From positions 1 to 40,528 of the forward strand of contig DASTZC010000182.1 of the NCBI GenBank assembly GCA_035764505.1: a stretch of 40,528 nucleotides of DNA. Direction: 5' to 3'. The notes under the pieces were generated by a model. The model was not told where the DNA came from and ran no database searches. It was given only the letters and a program-made list of their open reading frames with translations. Positions within the stretch are counted from its first letter, which is position 1; each line of letters begins with the position of its first letter. A program made the translations under genes and the position numbers. Source of the DNA: Candidatus Polarisedimenticolia bacterium. Its GTDB lineage: Bacteria; Acidobacteriota; Polarisedimenticolia; Gp22-AA2; AA152. Below are positions 5,932-16,830 of the stretch, in pieces.

Positions 5932-7995
5932 TCAGGCGCGACCCGACTCTTCGCGCTGCAGATCGGAAGTCGCCTCTTCCCATTCATCGTAGAGATGCGC
6001 CAGCTCGATCTCGAGGCTCTTCTTCTCCTCGCCCAGGCTGCGCGCCAGCCCCGGCTCCCGGTAGGTTTCTCCCGAGGCGAGCGCCTCTCCGATCTCCTTG
6101 AGGCGGGTCTCGTGGGGCATGATCTTGGCCTCGAGGGAGCGGATGCGCTCCTGCGCCCGGCGCAGCTCGCGGCCCCGGCGGTTGCGGGCCTCCGCCTGGG
6201 CGCGCCGGTCTTCACGGCTCGGGCGAACGCGACTTTCGCTCGGGCTCCCGCGGTCCGCGCGCGCCTCTGGAACCGTCGGAGCGGCGCCGGTCCCTCCCGC
6301 ACCGGGTGATACGGAGGATACCGTCGCGCTTCCCGCGAGGGCACGCGCGTTCTTCCCGGCATTCGACGCGCTGCCGCTTCCGGGAGCGGCCGTGGCTCCC
6401 GTCTTCAACGCGCCAAGGTAGTCGTCGTATCCGCCCCGGAAGGAGAGAAGCTTTCCCTGGTCGAAGGCCACGACCTTCGTCGCCACCTTGTTGATGAAGT
6501 AGCGGTCGTGGGAGACGAACAGGAGCGTGCCGGTAAATCCCGCCAGCGCGTCCTCCAGGGCTTCGCGCGTCGGCAGGTCGAGGTGGTTGGTCGGCTCGTC
6601 GAGAAGCAGGAAATTGCCGGGATCGAGCGTCAGGCGCGCCAGGGCCAGCCGGTTCTTCTCGCCCCCGCTCAGGACCTCGACGCGCTTGAACACGTCCTCC
6701 CCCGAGAACTGGAAGATGCCGAGCAGCGAGCGCAGCCTCTGCGCCCCCATGCCGGGCGCCCAGGCCTGCATCTCCTCCAGCACGGTCCTGCCCGCTGTGA
6801 GCGTCTCCAGAACATGCTGCGCGAAGTAGTGCAGGACCACCTTCTCCCCCAGCTCGACCTGGCCCGCCTCGGGCGTTACGCGCCCCGCCAGGATCTGAAG
6901 CAGGGTGCTCTTGCCACAGCCGTTGGGACCCACCAGCGCGACGCGATCTCCCCGGAAGATCTCCAGGCTCGCGCCGGCGAGCACGCGCCGGCTCCCGTAG
7001 GACTTGTCGATATCGCGCAGCAGCGCCACGCGCTGCGCGGAGCGCGCCACGGCGGGAAAGCTGAAATTCCAGGAGAGCTCCTCCGCCATCAGCTCGGTGT
7101 GCTCCATCTTCTCCAGCATCTTGATGCGGCTTTGCACCTGCCGGGCCTTGGTGGCCTTGTAGCGGAAGCGCTCCACGAAGCGCTCGATCTCCTCCACCCG
7201 GTGCGCCTCCTGGGCCGCCTTCTTGCGCGCGATGTCGCGCGCCTCGTCCTTAGCCTTGCGGAAGCGGTCGTAGTTTCCGGCCCACACCCTCACCTTGCCG
7301 TTCTCCACCTCGGCGATCGACGTCGCCAGACGGTTGAGGAAGGTGCGATCGTGCGACACGATCACCAGCGCCGACGGGGCGTCGGCCAGAAAGGCTTCGA
7401 GCCAGGCGACCGCTTCGAGATCGAGGTGGTTGGTCGGCTCGTCCAGCAGCAGACAGTCGGGACGGCGCAGCAGCAGGGCGCCCAGCGCGGCGCGCATGCG
7501 GTAGCCTCCGGAGAACTCCTTCAGAGGCCGGGCATGGTCCTGCGGCGCGAAGCCCAATCCTCCCAGGATGATCTTGGCCCGGATCTCCAGGTCGAAGCCG
7601 CCGGCCGCCTCGAAGCGGTGCTGCACCTCACCCGACTGGCGCGTCAGCGAATCGAGGCGCTCCCCCGTCGCGGTGGACATCTCAAGGTGCAGTCGTTCGA
7701 GCTCGCGCTCCAGGTCGTAGACCTCGCGGAACGGCTCGAGCATGGCCTCCAGCAGAGTCCCTTCCGGGAGGCGCGCTCCTTCCTGGGGAAGGTAGCCGAG
7801 GCTGGTGCCGCGGACGATGTCGACACTGCCGGCGTCGGGCTCCTCGAAGCCGGCGATGAGGCGCAGCAGCGTCGTCTTGCCGGCGCCGTTGGGACCCACC
7901 AGCCCGACGCGGCCATCCGGCGGGATCAGCCATTCCACTTGGCGCAGCACTTCGTGGACGCCGTAGTTTCGAGAGACGCGCGACAGGCGAATCAT
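5932..7995 (-). CDS. ABC-F family ATPase, YheS-like
   Basis: A 687-residue protein with two ABC ATPase domains and no membrane segment, so it belongs to the ribosome-associated ABC-F class. Domain 1 has Walker A GPNGAGKT (34-41), signature FSGGYRMR and LLLDEPTNHLD. The inter-domain linker contains RFRYKATKARQVQSRIKML, typical of YheS/Uup-type proteins. Domain 2 has GPNGCGKST, LSGGEKNRLALARL and a second DEPTNHLD. An Ala/Gly/Ser-rich stretch (about 545-600) leads to a charged coiled coil (about 600-680). Relatives act on stalled or vacant ribosomes; antibiotic resistance is not indicated. It is flanked by tRNA genes on both sides, 43 nt from tRNA-Arg(CCG). Confidence 0.93.
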   Translation of the reverse strand: MIRLSRVSRNYGVHEVLRQVEWLIPPDGRVGLVGPNGAGKTTLLRLIAGFEEPDAGSVDIVRGTSLGYLPQEGARLPEGTLLEAMLEPFREVYDLERELERLHLEMSTATGERLDSLTRQSGEVQHRFEAAGGFDLEIRAKIILGGLGFAPQDHARPLKEFSGGYRMRAALGALLLRRPDCLLLDEPTNHLDLEAVAWLEAFLADAPSALVIVSHDRTFLNRLATSIAEVENGKVRVWAGNYDRFRKAKDEARDIARKKAAQEAHRVEEIERFVERFRYKATKARQVQSRIKMLEKMEHTELMAEELSWNFSFPAVARSAQRVALLRDIDKSYGSRRVLAGASLEIFRGDRVALVGPNGCGKSTLLQILAGRVTPEAGQVELGEKVVLHYFAQHVLETLTAGRTVLEEMQAWAPGMGAQRLRSLLGIFQFSGEDVFKRVEVLSGGEKNRLALARLTLDPGNFLLLDEPTNHLDLPTREALEDALAGFTGTLLFVSHDRYFINKVATKVVAFDQGKLLSFRGGYDDYLGALKTGATAAPGSGSASNAGKNARALAGSATVSSVSPGAGGTGAAPTVPEARADRGSPSESRVRPSREDRRAQAEARNRRGRELRRAQERIRSLEAKIMPHETRLKEIGEALASGETYREPGLARSLGEEKKSLEIELAHLYDEWEEATSDLQREESGRA

Positions 7996-8037
7996 CGGCT
8001 CGTTTCAGCGGATGGGAAATCCGGGAAGGAGGAAAAA

Positions 8038-8114
8038 TGGCGCGCCCGAGAGGATTCGAACCTCCGACCCCCAGCTCCGGAGGCTGGTGCTCTATCCAGC
8101 TGAGCTACAGGCGC
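8038..8114 (-). tRNA. tRNA-Arg (anticodon CCG)
   Basis: The acceptor is GCGCCTG with CGGGCGC (one T-G pair), the anticodon loop is CTCCGGA, the T-arm contains GGTTCGAATCC, and the discriminator is G. The CCA is encoded and followed by a T run. It lies 36 nt downstream of tRNA-Pro. Confidence 0.94.
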
Positions 8115-8150
8115 GCTTGAATCCCGGCGAGGCCGGGAGGACGGAAAGCT

Positions 8151-8227
<77 letters not shown>

Positions 8228-8251
8228 CGAATCCACTTCCGGAAGCATCGG

Positions 8252-8281
8252 ATTATTGCGCAGCAGGAAACCCGGCGTCAA
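8252..8281 (-). promoter_or_regulatory. Promoter for tRNA-Pro/tRNA-Arg (TTGACG-N18-AATAAT)
   Basis: The minus-strand -35 TTGACG (8281-8276) and -10 AATAAT (8257-8252) are separated by 18 nt. Initiation near 8245 gives a leader of about 17 nt before tRNA-Pro. Confidence 0.7.
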
Positions 8282-8301
8282 TGCGCCCGGTCCGCCTTGC
8301 G

Positions 8302-8901
8302 TCAGTTGACCTGCCCCTGGCCGGATGGGGAAACCCAGGCGCCGAGGTCCGACGGGTTCAATCCGACGCCGCGCACCGCCGACTCCCAGGCTTCCTGGGG
8401 CGAGCTGCTGAAGAGGACGGCCTTGTTCAGAGGAGCGATGAGCCAGTCGTTGCGCAGGATCTCGTCGACCAGCTGACCGGCGCTCCAACCGGCATAGCCC
8501 AGCAGCAGGCGGAAGGACGCCGGGGGCCCCTTGGCGATCTCGGAAAGGCTCGTGACATCGCGGCTGAGGCGGACGCCCTGAAAGGCGGGCGGCGGCTGCG
8601 ATTCCCCTTCCGCCAGCGGCAGCGCGGCCTCCTGCGAGTCGAAGATGACGGTCCCCAGGTGCGGCTGGACCGGACCGCCGAAGAAGACGCGATCCTCCCC
8701 GCCCCCTGCCCAGGTGATCCCCATGGTCCGCAGCACCTCGGCCACCCGGCTCTCGGTCACGCGGTTCACGATGAACCCGGCGCTGCCGCTGTCTTCGTGG
8801 CTCACCAGGAGAATGACGCTCTTGTGGAAAAAGGGATCGACCACTTGTGGCGTGGCCAGGAGAAAAACCGGGGGCTCCAATCGGGCATGCTCGTCGGGCA
8901 T
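8302..8901 (-). CDS. YqgE/AlgH family protein (UPF0301)
   Basis: A 199-residue protein with the family's block pattern: [20 protein letters not shown] near the N-terminus, a GSAGFIVNR segment, [13 protein letters not shown] and the central [13 protein letters not shown]. The C-terminal half carries the [11 protein letters not shown] segment. The start chosen is the ATG at 8901, with AGGA 8 nt upstream; an in-frame ATG at 8937 has no binding site. The biochemical function of the family is not settled. AlgH was named for an alginate regulation phenotype, and its structures show a single-domain alpha/beta fold. It is transcribed away from ychF. Confidence 0.9.
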   Translation of the reverse strand: MPDEHARLEPPVFLLATPQVVDPFFHKSVILLVSHEDSGSAGFIVNRVTESRVAEVLRTMGITWAGGGEDRVFFGGPVQPHLGTVIFDSQEAALPLAEGESQPPPAFQGVRLSRDVTSLSEIAKGPPASFRLLLGYAGWSAGQLVDEILRNDWLIAPLNKAVLFSSSPQEAWESAVRGVGLNPSDLGAWVSPSGQGQVN

Positions 8902-8956
8902 GTCCGCAATCCTAACGCATCGGAGCCCAAAGTCCATATCGACGGCGCAAGCGCCA

Positions 8957-8985
8957 TTGACAGGTAGGATCCCGCCCCCTAGAAT
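8957..8985 (+). promoter_or_regulatory. Promoter for ychF-like gene (TTGACA-N17-TAGAAT)
   Basis: Perfect -35 TTGACA (8957-8962), 17 nt spacer, -10 TAGAAT (8980-8985). Start of transcription near 8992 leaves about 38 nt to the GTG at 9030, including GGAGG at 9021-9025. Confidence 0.85.
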
Positions 8986-9029
8986 GCCTTTTCCACCCGC
9001 GGCTTCCCCGCTACAGCATCGGAGGAATC

Positions 9030-10111
<1,082 letters not shown>

Positions 10112-10115
<4 letters not shown>

Positions 10116-11527
10116 TCTTTGCTCGCGAGTGCCGCCACGGCGCGCACCAGGGCATCTTCCTGCTGCGGGAACACGGTGCGCAGATCCAGCACCAGGGCGC
10201 CGTCCTGGATGCGGCCCACCACCGCGGGAGTGCCGGCGCGCAGCAAGCGCTCCAGCTCGGCGGCCGATCGTCCCGCACAGGAGACGGCCAGCAGCCAGGT
10301 GGGCAGCTCTTCCAAGGGCGCCGCTCCTCCCCCCACCACCGAAGATCCCGGCAGCAGCCGTGCCGTGACCGCCCCCCCGCTCGCCGTGGCGATCGCATCC
10401 GCCAGCGCCCCGCATCGCTCCTGCAGGCGCCCGGCGCTCTCGGCAATCATCCGCAGGACCGGGACCTCGCTCCAGGCGCGACCGGTGACGTAGGCCTGCA
10501 GCGTCGCCTCGAGGGCCGCGTAGGTCAACTTGTCGGCGCGCAGCGCCCGGCTCAGCGGGTTGTCGCGCAGGCGGCGCACCATCACCTCGCTGCCGATCAG
10601 GATTCCGGCCTGCGGCCCTCCCAGGAGCTTGTCGGCGCTGAAGCTGACCAGATCGGCTCCTTCTGAAAGGATCTGCGACACCGCTTCCTCTCCCTTGATG
10701 CCCACCGCGGCGACATCCAGCAGGTTGCCGCCGCCCTGGTCCACCATGACGGGGATGTCCCGCTTTTTCCCGAGCGCCACCAGCTCCTGCAGCGAGGCCT
10801 GATGCGTGAAGCCGACGATGCGGTAATTGCTCGTGTGGACTTTGAGGAGGAGCCCGGTGCGCGGCCCGATCGCCTTTTCATAGTCGGCGATGCGTGTCCG
10901 GTTCGTCGTCCCGACCTCGCGCAGGATCGCCTGGCCCTTGCGCATGACGTCGGGGATGCGGAAGCTTCCCCCAATCTCCACCAGCTCGCCGCGCGACACG
11001 ATGACCTCCTTGTCCTCGGCGAAGGTGTTCAACGCCAGCAGCACCGCCGCGGCGTTGTTGTTGACGACGTGGGCCCGATAGCCGGGAAAGAGGACGGACA
11101 AGAGCCTTTGGGCATGCACCGATCGGGACCCGCGGGCCCCTTTCTCGAGGTCATATTCCAGCGTCGTGTACTCCCTCCCCACGGCGGCGACCCGGGAAAG
11201 GGCGGCCTCGGAGAGAGGCGAGCGCCCCAGGTTGGTATGCACGATCACCCCGGTCGCGTTGATCACGCCGCGCAGGGAGGATTCGAGATCGGAGTCGAGC
11301 CTGTCGAGGAGTCGGCGAGGGAGCCGCTGCAGCCACTCTGCCCGCTCCGCCCCCCTGGCCGCGCCCCTGGAGAGCGCCTGGCGCAGCTCGTCGACCAGGC
11401 CGCGCAGCGCCGCCGCGACCCGCTCCCGCCCGTGGCGGACGCTGGCTTCCTCAACTTCCGGGAGCCGGAGCAGCACGTCCACTTTAGGGACCTCTTTGAG
11501 GCGCTCCTGGAGCGATCGATCGCTCAA
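10112..11527 (-). CDS. selA: L-seryl-tRNA(Sec) selenium transferase (SelA)
   Basis: A 471-residue fold-type I PLP enzyme that converts seryl-tRNA(Sec) to selenocysteinyl-tRNA(Sec) using selenophosphate. It shows the N-terminal SelA helical domain (about 1-75), INATGVIVHTNLGRSPLS (89-106), and the PLP lysine Lys300 in FSADKLLGGPQAGILIG. The start is a TTG with GGAGG 6 nt upstream. Its presence implies that the organism inserts selenocysteine. selB, selC and selD are not in this window, and I found no convincing in-frame TGA selenoprotein here. It converges on ychF with a 4 nt overlap. Confidence 0.95.
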
Positions 11528-11626
11528 TTCCCGCCTCCTCGGTAGAGGTTCCCGAAACCCAACTCCATGGGTTGCAGCGCCTTAGCGGGATGCGATCCGG
11601 GGGGCACCAAGGCTTTTCTCCTGGTG

Positions 11627-11655
11627 TTGAAGGGAGGAACGGGGGGACCTATATT
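11627..11655 (+). promoter_or_regulatory. Promoter (TTGAAG-N17-TATATT) for the 11.7 kb gene set
   Basis: -35 TTGAAG (11627-11632), 17 nt spacer, -10 TATATT (11650-11655). Initiation near 11662 is about 55 nt upstream of the ATG at 11718. Confidence 0.65.
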
Positions 11656-11717
11656 CTGCGTGGTGATCCGGGCATCCTCTTTCACCGCAAGAGCATAGCA
11701 CATGGAGCCGGGCCGTC

Positions 11718-12332
11718 ATGACACTCGAAGAGGAAATCGCAAGGCTGGAAAAGCGGGTCATCCAGCTCAGGATTCAGTTCGATCTTTTTTTCGCGGGGGG
11801 ACTTCCCAAGCCGCCCCTCGATCCGCGCGATGATCTCGACCGCGACATCAAGCGGATGGGAAGCACGCGCGACATGAAGCTGTCGCAGCGCTTCATGTAC
11901 AACACCCTGCTGAACCGATGGAACATCTTCACCGAGCTCTGGAACAAGAGGATACAGGCGCGCGAAGAAGGGACCCGCATCCCTGCCGTCGCCCGGCGGC
12001 GGCAGGGCTCCTCCCCTGCACCCCAGCCTCCCACCGCACCGGCACCCGGCCGGCGGGACCCCGCGGAGCGCCGGCTGGTGGCCCGCGCCGCAATCTCCAG
12101 CGCCCGGGACGCCGAAGGAGAGCTGAAGACCTTCTACCGCTCCTTTCTGGAAGCCCGGCAAGGCGAAGGCAAGGCCCCGAGCTTCGAAAAGTTCCGCACC
12201 GAGATCGAGAAACATATCGAGATCATCCGCAGGAAGTCGTCTTGTGAGCGCGTGGACTTTCGCCTATACTTGGAAAACAATAAGGTTGCGCTGAAGGCGA
12301 AACCCCACAAAGAGGAGGACGAAGTCTCTTGA
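11718..12332 (+). CDS. MXAN_5187-like conserved protein
   Basis: A 204-residue, highly charged protein without signal or membrane segments. Residues 1-85 form a helical block with RLEKRVIQLRIQFDLFFAGG and RFMYNTLLNRWNIFTELWNKR. This pattern resembles the C-terminal domain of the myxobacterial MXAN_5187 family. A Pro/Ala-rich linker (about 95-115) joins a second helical region (about 118-180) with FYRSFLEARQ and FRTEIEKHIEIIRRK. The C-terminal strand-like part reads RVDFRLYLENNKVALKAKP. The role is unknown; members are found mainly in Myxococcota and Acidobacteria-like genomes. Its TGA overlaps the TTG start of the TPR gene by 4 nt. The family link is from pattern recall and moderately sure. 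Confidence 0.7.
   Translation: MTLEEEIARLEKRVIQLRIQFDLFFAGGLPKPPLDPRDDLDRDIKRMGSTRDMKLSQRFMYNTLLNRWNIFTELWNKRIQAREEGTRIPAVARRRQGSSPAPQPPTAPAPGRRDPAERRLVARAAISSARDAEGELKTFYRSFLEARQGEGKAPSFEKFRTEIEKHIEIIRRKSSCERVDFRLYLENNKVALKAKPHKEEDEVS
12242..12270 (+). promoter_or_regulatory. Possible internal promoter (TTGTGA-N17-TATACT)
   Basis: A good -35/-10 pair with 17 nt spacing lies inside the end of the preceding gene. It would start transcription near 12277, about 50 nt before the TPR gene. The same bases are coding sequence, so it may be fortuitous. Confidence 0.4.
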
Positions 12333-12973
12333 GCCGCAAGCTTTGCCATGTCATCGCCCTGGCGGCGGCCTTGGCGGTTTGTCCGATCGGCCCTCCGGCG
12401 CGCGCGGCGCAGCAAGAGCCGCACGCCACCGCCCCAGGCTCCCTGGATGACACTTCGATCGTGACCGTCCCCAAAGAGCGCCTCTCCGATGTCGACTACT
12501 GGCAGGGAGCGGTCGCTGCGGCCCCCGAGGATGTCACCCTTCATCTGGCCCTGGGCAATGCCTACGCCATGAATCGGCGCCTGCGCGAGGCGGCCGAGCA
12601 GTACAAGGAAGTCCTGCGCATCTATCCCGAATCGAAATCGGCCCTGAACAACCTCGGCTCGGTCTACCGCGCCATGGGCAAGCCCAACGAGGCGCTGGAG
12701 GCCTACCGGAAAGCGTTGAAGGTCGACCCTCACTATGGGCTGGCCTATTACAACATCGGGACGATCTACCACCGGCAGGGATATTTCGAGGAGGCGGTGG
12801 ACAGCTACGGAAAGGCGTTCAAGTACGACCCGGGGCTGACCGACAGCAAGCGTAACCCTCAGGTGGTCGCGAACAAGCTTCTTTTCGTCGTGCTGTTGCA
12901 CAATTACGTGGAATCGGCGGGCAGCCTGGCGCTTCCTCTCGAACCGGCTTACCCGGACAATCCGGCGAAGTAA
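12329..12973 (+). CDS. Exported TPR-repeat protein
   Basis: A 214-residue protein with a Sec signal peptide (residues 1-27, ending ARA-AQQ), so it is probably periplasmic. Residues 52-160 hold about three TPR units with the typical A-x-x-x-Y/L, N-N-L-G, A-Y-Y-N-I-G and A-L-x-x-D-P positions. The tail (about 165-214) has no repeat character and contains a hydrophobic LLFVVLLHNYV segment. The start is a TTG with AGGAGG about 10 nt upstream, overlapping the preceding stop (TTGA). TPR proteins are scaffolds, and no partner can be named from context. Confidence 0.88.
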   Translation: MSRKLCHVIALAAALAVCPIGPPARAAQQEPHATAPGSLDDTSIVTVPKERLSDVDYWQGAVAAAPEDVTLHLALGNAYAMNRRLREAAEQYKEVLRIYPESKSALNNLGSVYRAMGKPNEALEAYRKALKVDPHYGLAYYNIGTIYHRQGYFEEAVDSYGKAFKYDPGLTDSKRNPQVVANKLLFVVLLHNYVESAGSLALPLEPAYPDNPAK

Positions 12974-13033
12974 ACCGGCCTTACGGCCGCCGTCGGCTCC
13001 CGAACTTCTTTCCCCCATTCTCCAGGAACCGCG

Positions 13034-13837
13034 ATGCGTCTCGGCAGGGTGGCAGGTTTCGTGCTCCTCGCCGGAGCGCTGGCGCCTCCCGCCGGCGCCT
13101 GGACGGGACCGACCCGCCAGCACATGGTGGACGATGCAATTAGAATGTGTCCTCCCTCGCTGGCCACCTTGCTGCAAAGGTACCGGTCCGATCTCATCCA
13201 CGGGATGATGGACCCGTTGGCCGGGGAGTCGGGAGAGGAGCACCGGCAGCACCTGCCGGGAACCTACGGCGGCGCCGCCTCCAGCATCGCCCGGCACGCC
13301 GATCAGGCGGTGACGATCATCGGTCAGCCGGGACGCTTGAGGCTGGCCATTTACGCCCTGGGCACGGCGGCCCACTTCACGGCGGACGTAAATTTCCCCT
13401 TGAATTGCGCCGCCGGGGGCGTGGGGGATCCGTTGTTCTACAACGACTACGCCGTCTACGCCGAGTCGAAAATGGCGCGCTTCCCGGTGGTGCTGGACGA
13501 AAAGCCCAGAGAATCTCTTGCCAAGGATCGCCTGGAGGAGTTCGGCCTGGATGCGGCGCGGCGATCCTCCTCTCTGGTGACACATGTCCGCTCGGCCTAT
13601 ACGCCGGGCGGCAAGCGCATCTCCGCAGCGGCCTTCGACGAAAAATCGCTGCCGTTCGGCGTGGCCTCGTTGAGTTACTCCCAGGCGGTGAACGATATCG
13701 CCCGGTTGTGGACCCACCTGTGGCTGCGGGCGGGGGGCGATGTCAGCGGACAGCCCTTTCCCTTCGAAAGCGGCTCCACCAACGGAAAGACCAGGAAAAA
13801 GAGCTCGAAGGGAGCCAAAGATGCCGCCGCCCGCTGA
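13034..13837 (+). CDS. Exported zinc phospholipase C/P1-nuclease-like protein
   Basis: A 267-residue protein. Residues 1-22 are a signal peptide, and cleavage after AGA would leave Trp23 as the mature N-terminus. In PC-phospholipase C and P1 nuclease the N-terminal Trp itself ligates zinc. Further candidate ligands are His30, Asp60, His70/His73, His88 and the His114-x3-Asp118 pair in GTAAHFTADVNFPLN; this H-x3-D spacing matches the family. It is therefore probably a periplasmic or secreted phosphodiesterase acting on phospholipid or single-stranded nucleic acid, with the substrate open. The Ser/Lys-rich tail (about 245-267) is unusual. The 3' end overlaps purH by 17 nt. The start is an ATG with AGGA 6 nt upstream. 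Confidence 0.65.
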   Translation: MRLGRVAGFVLLAGALAPPAGAWTGPTRQHMVDDAIRMCPPSLATLLQRYRSDLIHGMMDPLAGESGEEHRQHLPGTYGGAASSIARHADQAVTIIGQPGRLRLAIYALGTAAHFTADVNFPLNCAAGGVGDPLFYNDYAVYAESKMARFPVVLDEKPRESLAKDRLEEFGLDAARRSSSLVTHVRSAYTPGGKRISAAAFDEKSLPFGVASLSYSQAVNDIARLWTHLWLRAGGDVSGQPFPFESGSTNGKTRKKSSKGAKDAAAR

Positions 13838-15371
13838 GCGCAGGCTCGCCCTGCTGAGCGTTCACGACAAGACGGGACTGATCGACCTGGCGCACGGCCT
13901 GAGGGAGCATGGTTTCACGCTGCTGTCCACCGGAGGGACGGCCGCCGCGCTGCGCGAGGCGGGCCTGCCCGTAGTGGAAGTCTCGCAGCACACCGGCTTC
14001 CCGGAAATCCTGGATGGCAGGGTCAAGACGCTGCATCCAAAGATCCATGCCGGTCTGCTGGCGCGCCGCGATCTCCCCGCCCACCTCGGGGCGCTCGAGG
14101 AGCTGCACATCGAGCCGATCCAGCTCCTGGCGGTGAACCTCTATCCTTTCGAGGCCACCGCCGCGAAGCCGGGGGCATCGCGCGAGGAGATCCTCGAGAT
14201 GATCGACATTGGCGGCCCTTCGATGATCCGATCCGCCGCCAAGAACCACCGCGATGTCGCGGTGGTGGTCGATCCGGCGGACTATCCCCGCATCCTCGCC
14301 GAGCTGCGCGAAGGCGGCGTCTCGCAGGAGACGCGGACCGCGCTGGCCGCGAAAGCCTTCGCGCGCACCGCCGAGTACGATCGGGCCATCGGAACCTACC
14401 TGGCCGCAGGCGGAGATCCCGGCCCTTTCCCGGCGACGCTGCAGCTCTCCTTCCACAAGGTCTCGGGGCTGCGCTATGGCGAGAACCCGCACCAGGAAGC
14501 GGCCTTCTACCGGGAAGGCGACGCCCCCGCCGGATCGATTGCGCGGGCCGAGCCTATTCAGGGGAAGGAGCTCTCCTTCAACAACCTGCTGGATCTCGAC
14601 TCCGCCTGGCGGCTGGTCAGCGAGTTCGACCCGCCGGCCGCGGCGATCATCAAGCACAATAATCCGTGCGGCGCCGCCGTGGCCGGCTCCGCCGCCGAGG
14701 CCTTCGCCCGGGCCCGCGACGCCGACCCACAGTCGGCTTTCGGCGGCGTGGTGGCGCTCAACCGCCCGCTCGATGTCGAAACCGTCCTGGAGATTGGCGC
14801 CTTGTTTCTGGAGGCAATCGTCGCCCCGTCGGTCCCGGAGGAGGCGCGCGCTCTTCTCAAGAAGAAGGCGCAGCTGCGAGTGCTCGCCGCTTCGGCTTCG
14901 CGCCTGGAGCTGGGAGGCCTTGACCTCCGGCGGGTCAGCGGCGGGTTGCTGACCCAGACGTGGGATCGGGAGACGGCCAGCGTGGCGCAAGGAAGGGTGG
15001 TGACCCGCCGGGTTCCCACTGCCGCGGAGCTGGAGGACCTGGAGTTCGCCTGGAAGATTGCGAAGCACGTCAAGTCCAACGCCATCGTTTACGCGGCCGG
15101 CGGCCGCACACTGGGCATCGGCGCGGGACAGATGAGCCGGGTCGACGCGGCCAGGCTGGGGGTGCAGAAATCGCTGACCCCGCTCTCCGGCTGCGTCCTG
15201 GCGTCCGATGCCTTCTTCCCCTTCCGCGACGGCATCGACGCGGCCGCACAGGCGGGCGTGGCGGCGGTGGTGCAGCCGGGAGGCTCGCTGCGCGATCCGG
15301 AGGTGATCGCGGCCGCGGACGAGCACGGCCTGGCGATGATCTTCACGGGCGAGCGGCATTTCCGACACTGA
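13821..15371 (+). CDS. purH: Bifunctional AICAR transformylase/IMP cyclohydrolase
   Basis: A 516-residue enzyme for the last two steps of IMP synthesis. The N-terminal cyclohydrolase domain (about 1-195) has [20 protein letters not shown] and [20 protein letters not shown]. The C-terminal formyltransferase (about 200-516) has the Lys-His motif [19 protein letters not shown] and the closing [12 protein letters not shown] and QPGGSLRD blocks. The start chosen is the ATG at 13821 with GGGAG 6 nt upstream, overlapping the previous gene by 17 nt; an in-frame start further upstream (13740) lies inside that gene. It is intact and of normal length. No other pur gene is adjacent. Confidence 0.97.
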   Translation: MPPPAERRLALLSVHDKTGLIDLAHGLREHGFTLLSTGGTAAALREAGLPVVEVSQHTGFPEILDGRVKTLHPKIHAGLLARRDLPAHLGALEELHIEPIQLLAVNLYPFEATAAKPGASREEILEMIDIGGPSMIRSAAKNHRDVAVVVDPADYPRILAELREGGVSQETRTALAAKAFARTAEYDRAIGTYLAAGGDPGPFPATLQLSFHKVSGLRYGENPHQEAAFYREGDAPAGSIARAEPIQGKELSFNNLLDLDSAWRLVSEFDPPAAAIIKHNNPCGAAVAGSAAEAFARARDADPQSAFGGVVALNRPLDVETVLEIGALFLEAIVAPSVPEEARALLKKKAQLRVLAASASRLELGGLDLRRVSGGLLTQTWDRETASVAQGRVVTRRVPTAAELEDLEFAWKIAKHVKSNAIVYAAGGRTLGIGAGQMSRVDAARLGVQKSLTPLSGCVLASDAFFPFRDGIDAAAQAGVAAVVQPGGSLRDPEVIAAADEHGLAMIFTGERHFRH

Positions 15372-15386
15372 CAACGGGAAAGGACC

Positions 15387-16823
15387 ATGACCAAGGAAGT
15401 GAAGCGGAACGGAGAAGACCTCAACCTCTGGAACATCGTCTGCCGCGAGTTCGACAAGGCCGCGGCGAACCTGGGCGTCCCCGAGGGGCTGCTGGCGCAG
15501 ATCAAGGCCTGCAACGCCGTCTACTACGTCCAGTTCCCGGTGCGCATCGGCGACCGTTACGAGATCTTCCAGGGTTGGCGCGCCGAGCACTCGCAGCACC
15601 GCAAGCCGACGAAGGGAGGCATCCGCTACAGCGAGCACGTGACCCAGGACGAGGTCATGGCGCTGGCCGCCCTGATGACCTACAAGTGCGCCATCGTGGA
15701 CGTGCCCTTCGGCGGATCGAAAGGCGGCATCTCCTTCAACCCGAAGAAGTACACCAAAGAGCAGCTGGAGCGCATCACGCGCCGCTACACGGTGGAGCTG
15801 GTGCGCAAGAACTTCATCGGTCCGGGCGTCAACGTCCCCGCTCCCGATCTGGGGACCGGGGAGCAGGAGATGGCCTGGATCGCCGACACCTACGACGCGC
15901 TGACCCCCGGCCAGATCGACTCGCTCGCCTGCGTCACCGGCAAGCCGGTCACCCAGGGCGGCATCCGCGGGCGGCGCGAGGCCACCGGACGCGGCGTCCA
16001 GTACGGCATCCGCGAAGCCTTCAAGCATCCCGAGGATTTGAAGAAGCACGGCCTGTCCGGCTCGCTGGAAGGCAAGCGGGTCGCGGTGCAGGGGTTCGGC
16101 AACGTGGGCTATCACGTCGCGAAATTCCTCTCCGAAGAAGACGGCTGCAAGATCGTGGGCGTGGGCGAGGTTGACGGTGGCGTCTATCACCCCGAAGGGC
16201 TGGACGTCGGGCAGCTGGTGACGCACCGAGCGGCGACCGGGTCGATGAAAGGGTTCCCGGGGGCGAAGGACCTGCAAAGCCCCGCCGAAGTCCTGGAGGT
16301 CGACTGCGACATCCTGGTCCCGGCGGCGCTCGAGAACCAGATCACGCTGAACAATGTCGAGCGGATCAAGGCGCGCATGGTGGCCGAAGCCGCCAATGGT
16401 CCGACCACCCCCTCGGCCAGCGAGAAGCTGAACCACAAGGGAGTGCTCCTGATCCCGGACATCTATCTCAACGCGGGCGGCGTGACCGTCTCGTACTTCG
16501 AATGGACCAAGAACCTGTCGCACATCCGCTACGGCCGCATGGAGAAGCGTCTGGACGAGATCTATCGGGAGAAGATGGTCAGCGTCCTGGAGCAAGCCAC
16601 GCACCTGCCGCTGCAGGAGGCACGCCGGCGCGATCTGATCCAGGGGGCCGACGAGGTCGACCTGGTGAACTCGGGCCTGGAAGGAACGATGCAGAACGCC
16701 TACCGGGAGATCCGCGAGCAGCTGCTGGCGGATCCTGCGCTGGGGGACCTCCGCACCGCCGCCTATGCGGTGGCGATCCGCAAGGTGGCGAGGAGCTACA
16801 TGGAGCTGGGGGTGTTCCCGTGA
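15387..16823 (+). CDS. gdh: Glutamate dehydrogenase (Glu/Leu/Phe/Val family)
   Basis: A 478-residue protein, complete. The substrate domain holds [10 protein letters not shown] (catalytic/substrate lysines), [10 protein letters not shown] and [13 protein letters not shown]. The Rossmann domain carries [14 protein letters not shown], followed by [11 protein letters not shown] and [13 protein letters not shown]. It interconverts glutamate and 2-oxoglutarate plus ammonia. Coenzyme preference cannot be read safely. The C-terminus is about 40 residues longer than a typical 420-residue NAD-GDH, with additional helices around [17 protein letters not shown]. It lies 15 nt after purH, with AAAGGA before the ATG, and is probably co-transcribed with it. 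Confidence 0.93.
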   Translation: MTKEVKRNGEDLNLWNIVCREFDKAAANLGVPEGLLAQIKACNAVYYVQFPVRIGDRYEIFQGWRAEHSQHRKPTKGGIRYSEHVTQDEVMALAALMTYKCAIVDVPFGGSKGGISFNPKKYTKEQLERITRRYTVELVRKNFIGPGVNVPAPDLGTGEQEMAWIADTYDALTPGQIDSLACVTGKPVTQGGIRGRREATGRGVQYGIREAFKHPEDLKKHGLSGSLEGKRVAVQGFGNVGYHVAKFLSEEDGCKIVGVGEVDGGVYHPEGLDVGQLVTHRAATGSMKGFPGAKDLQSPAEVLEVDCDILVPAALENQITLNNVERIKARMVAEAANGPTTPSASEKLNHKGVLLIPDIYLNAGGVTVSYFEWTKNLSHIRYGRMEKRLDEIYREKMVSVLEQATHLPLQEARRRDLIQGADEVDLVNSGLEGTMQNAYREIREQLLADPALGDLRTAAYAVAIRKVARSYMELGVFP

Positions 16824-16830
16824 AGGCGGG

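Noticed and set aside
6508-8103. A 531-codon plus-strand open frame
   Set aside because: It is antisense to the ABC-F gene and runs through a tRNA. The translation is Gln/His/Leu-rich, typical of shadow frames.
13743-16604. A 953-codon minus-strand open frame
   Set aside because: It lies opposite purH and glutamate dehydrogenase, both of which have complete family motifs. High GC content creates long antisense frames, and its translation is His/Arg/Gly-rich with no recognisable domain.
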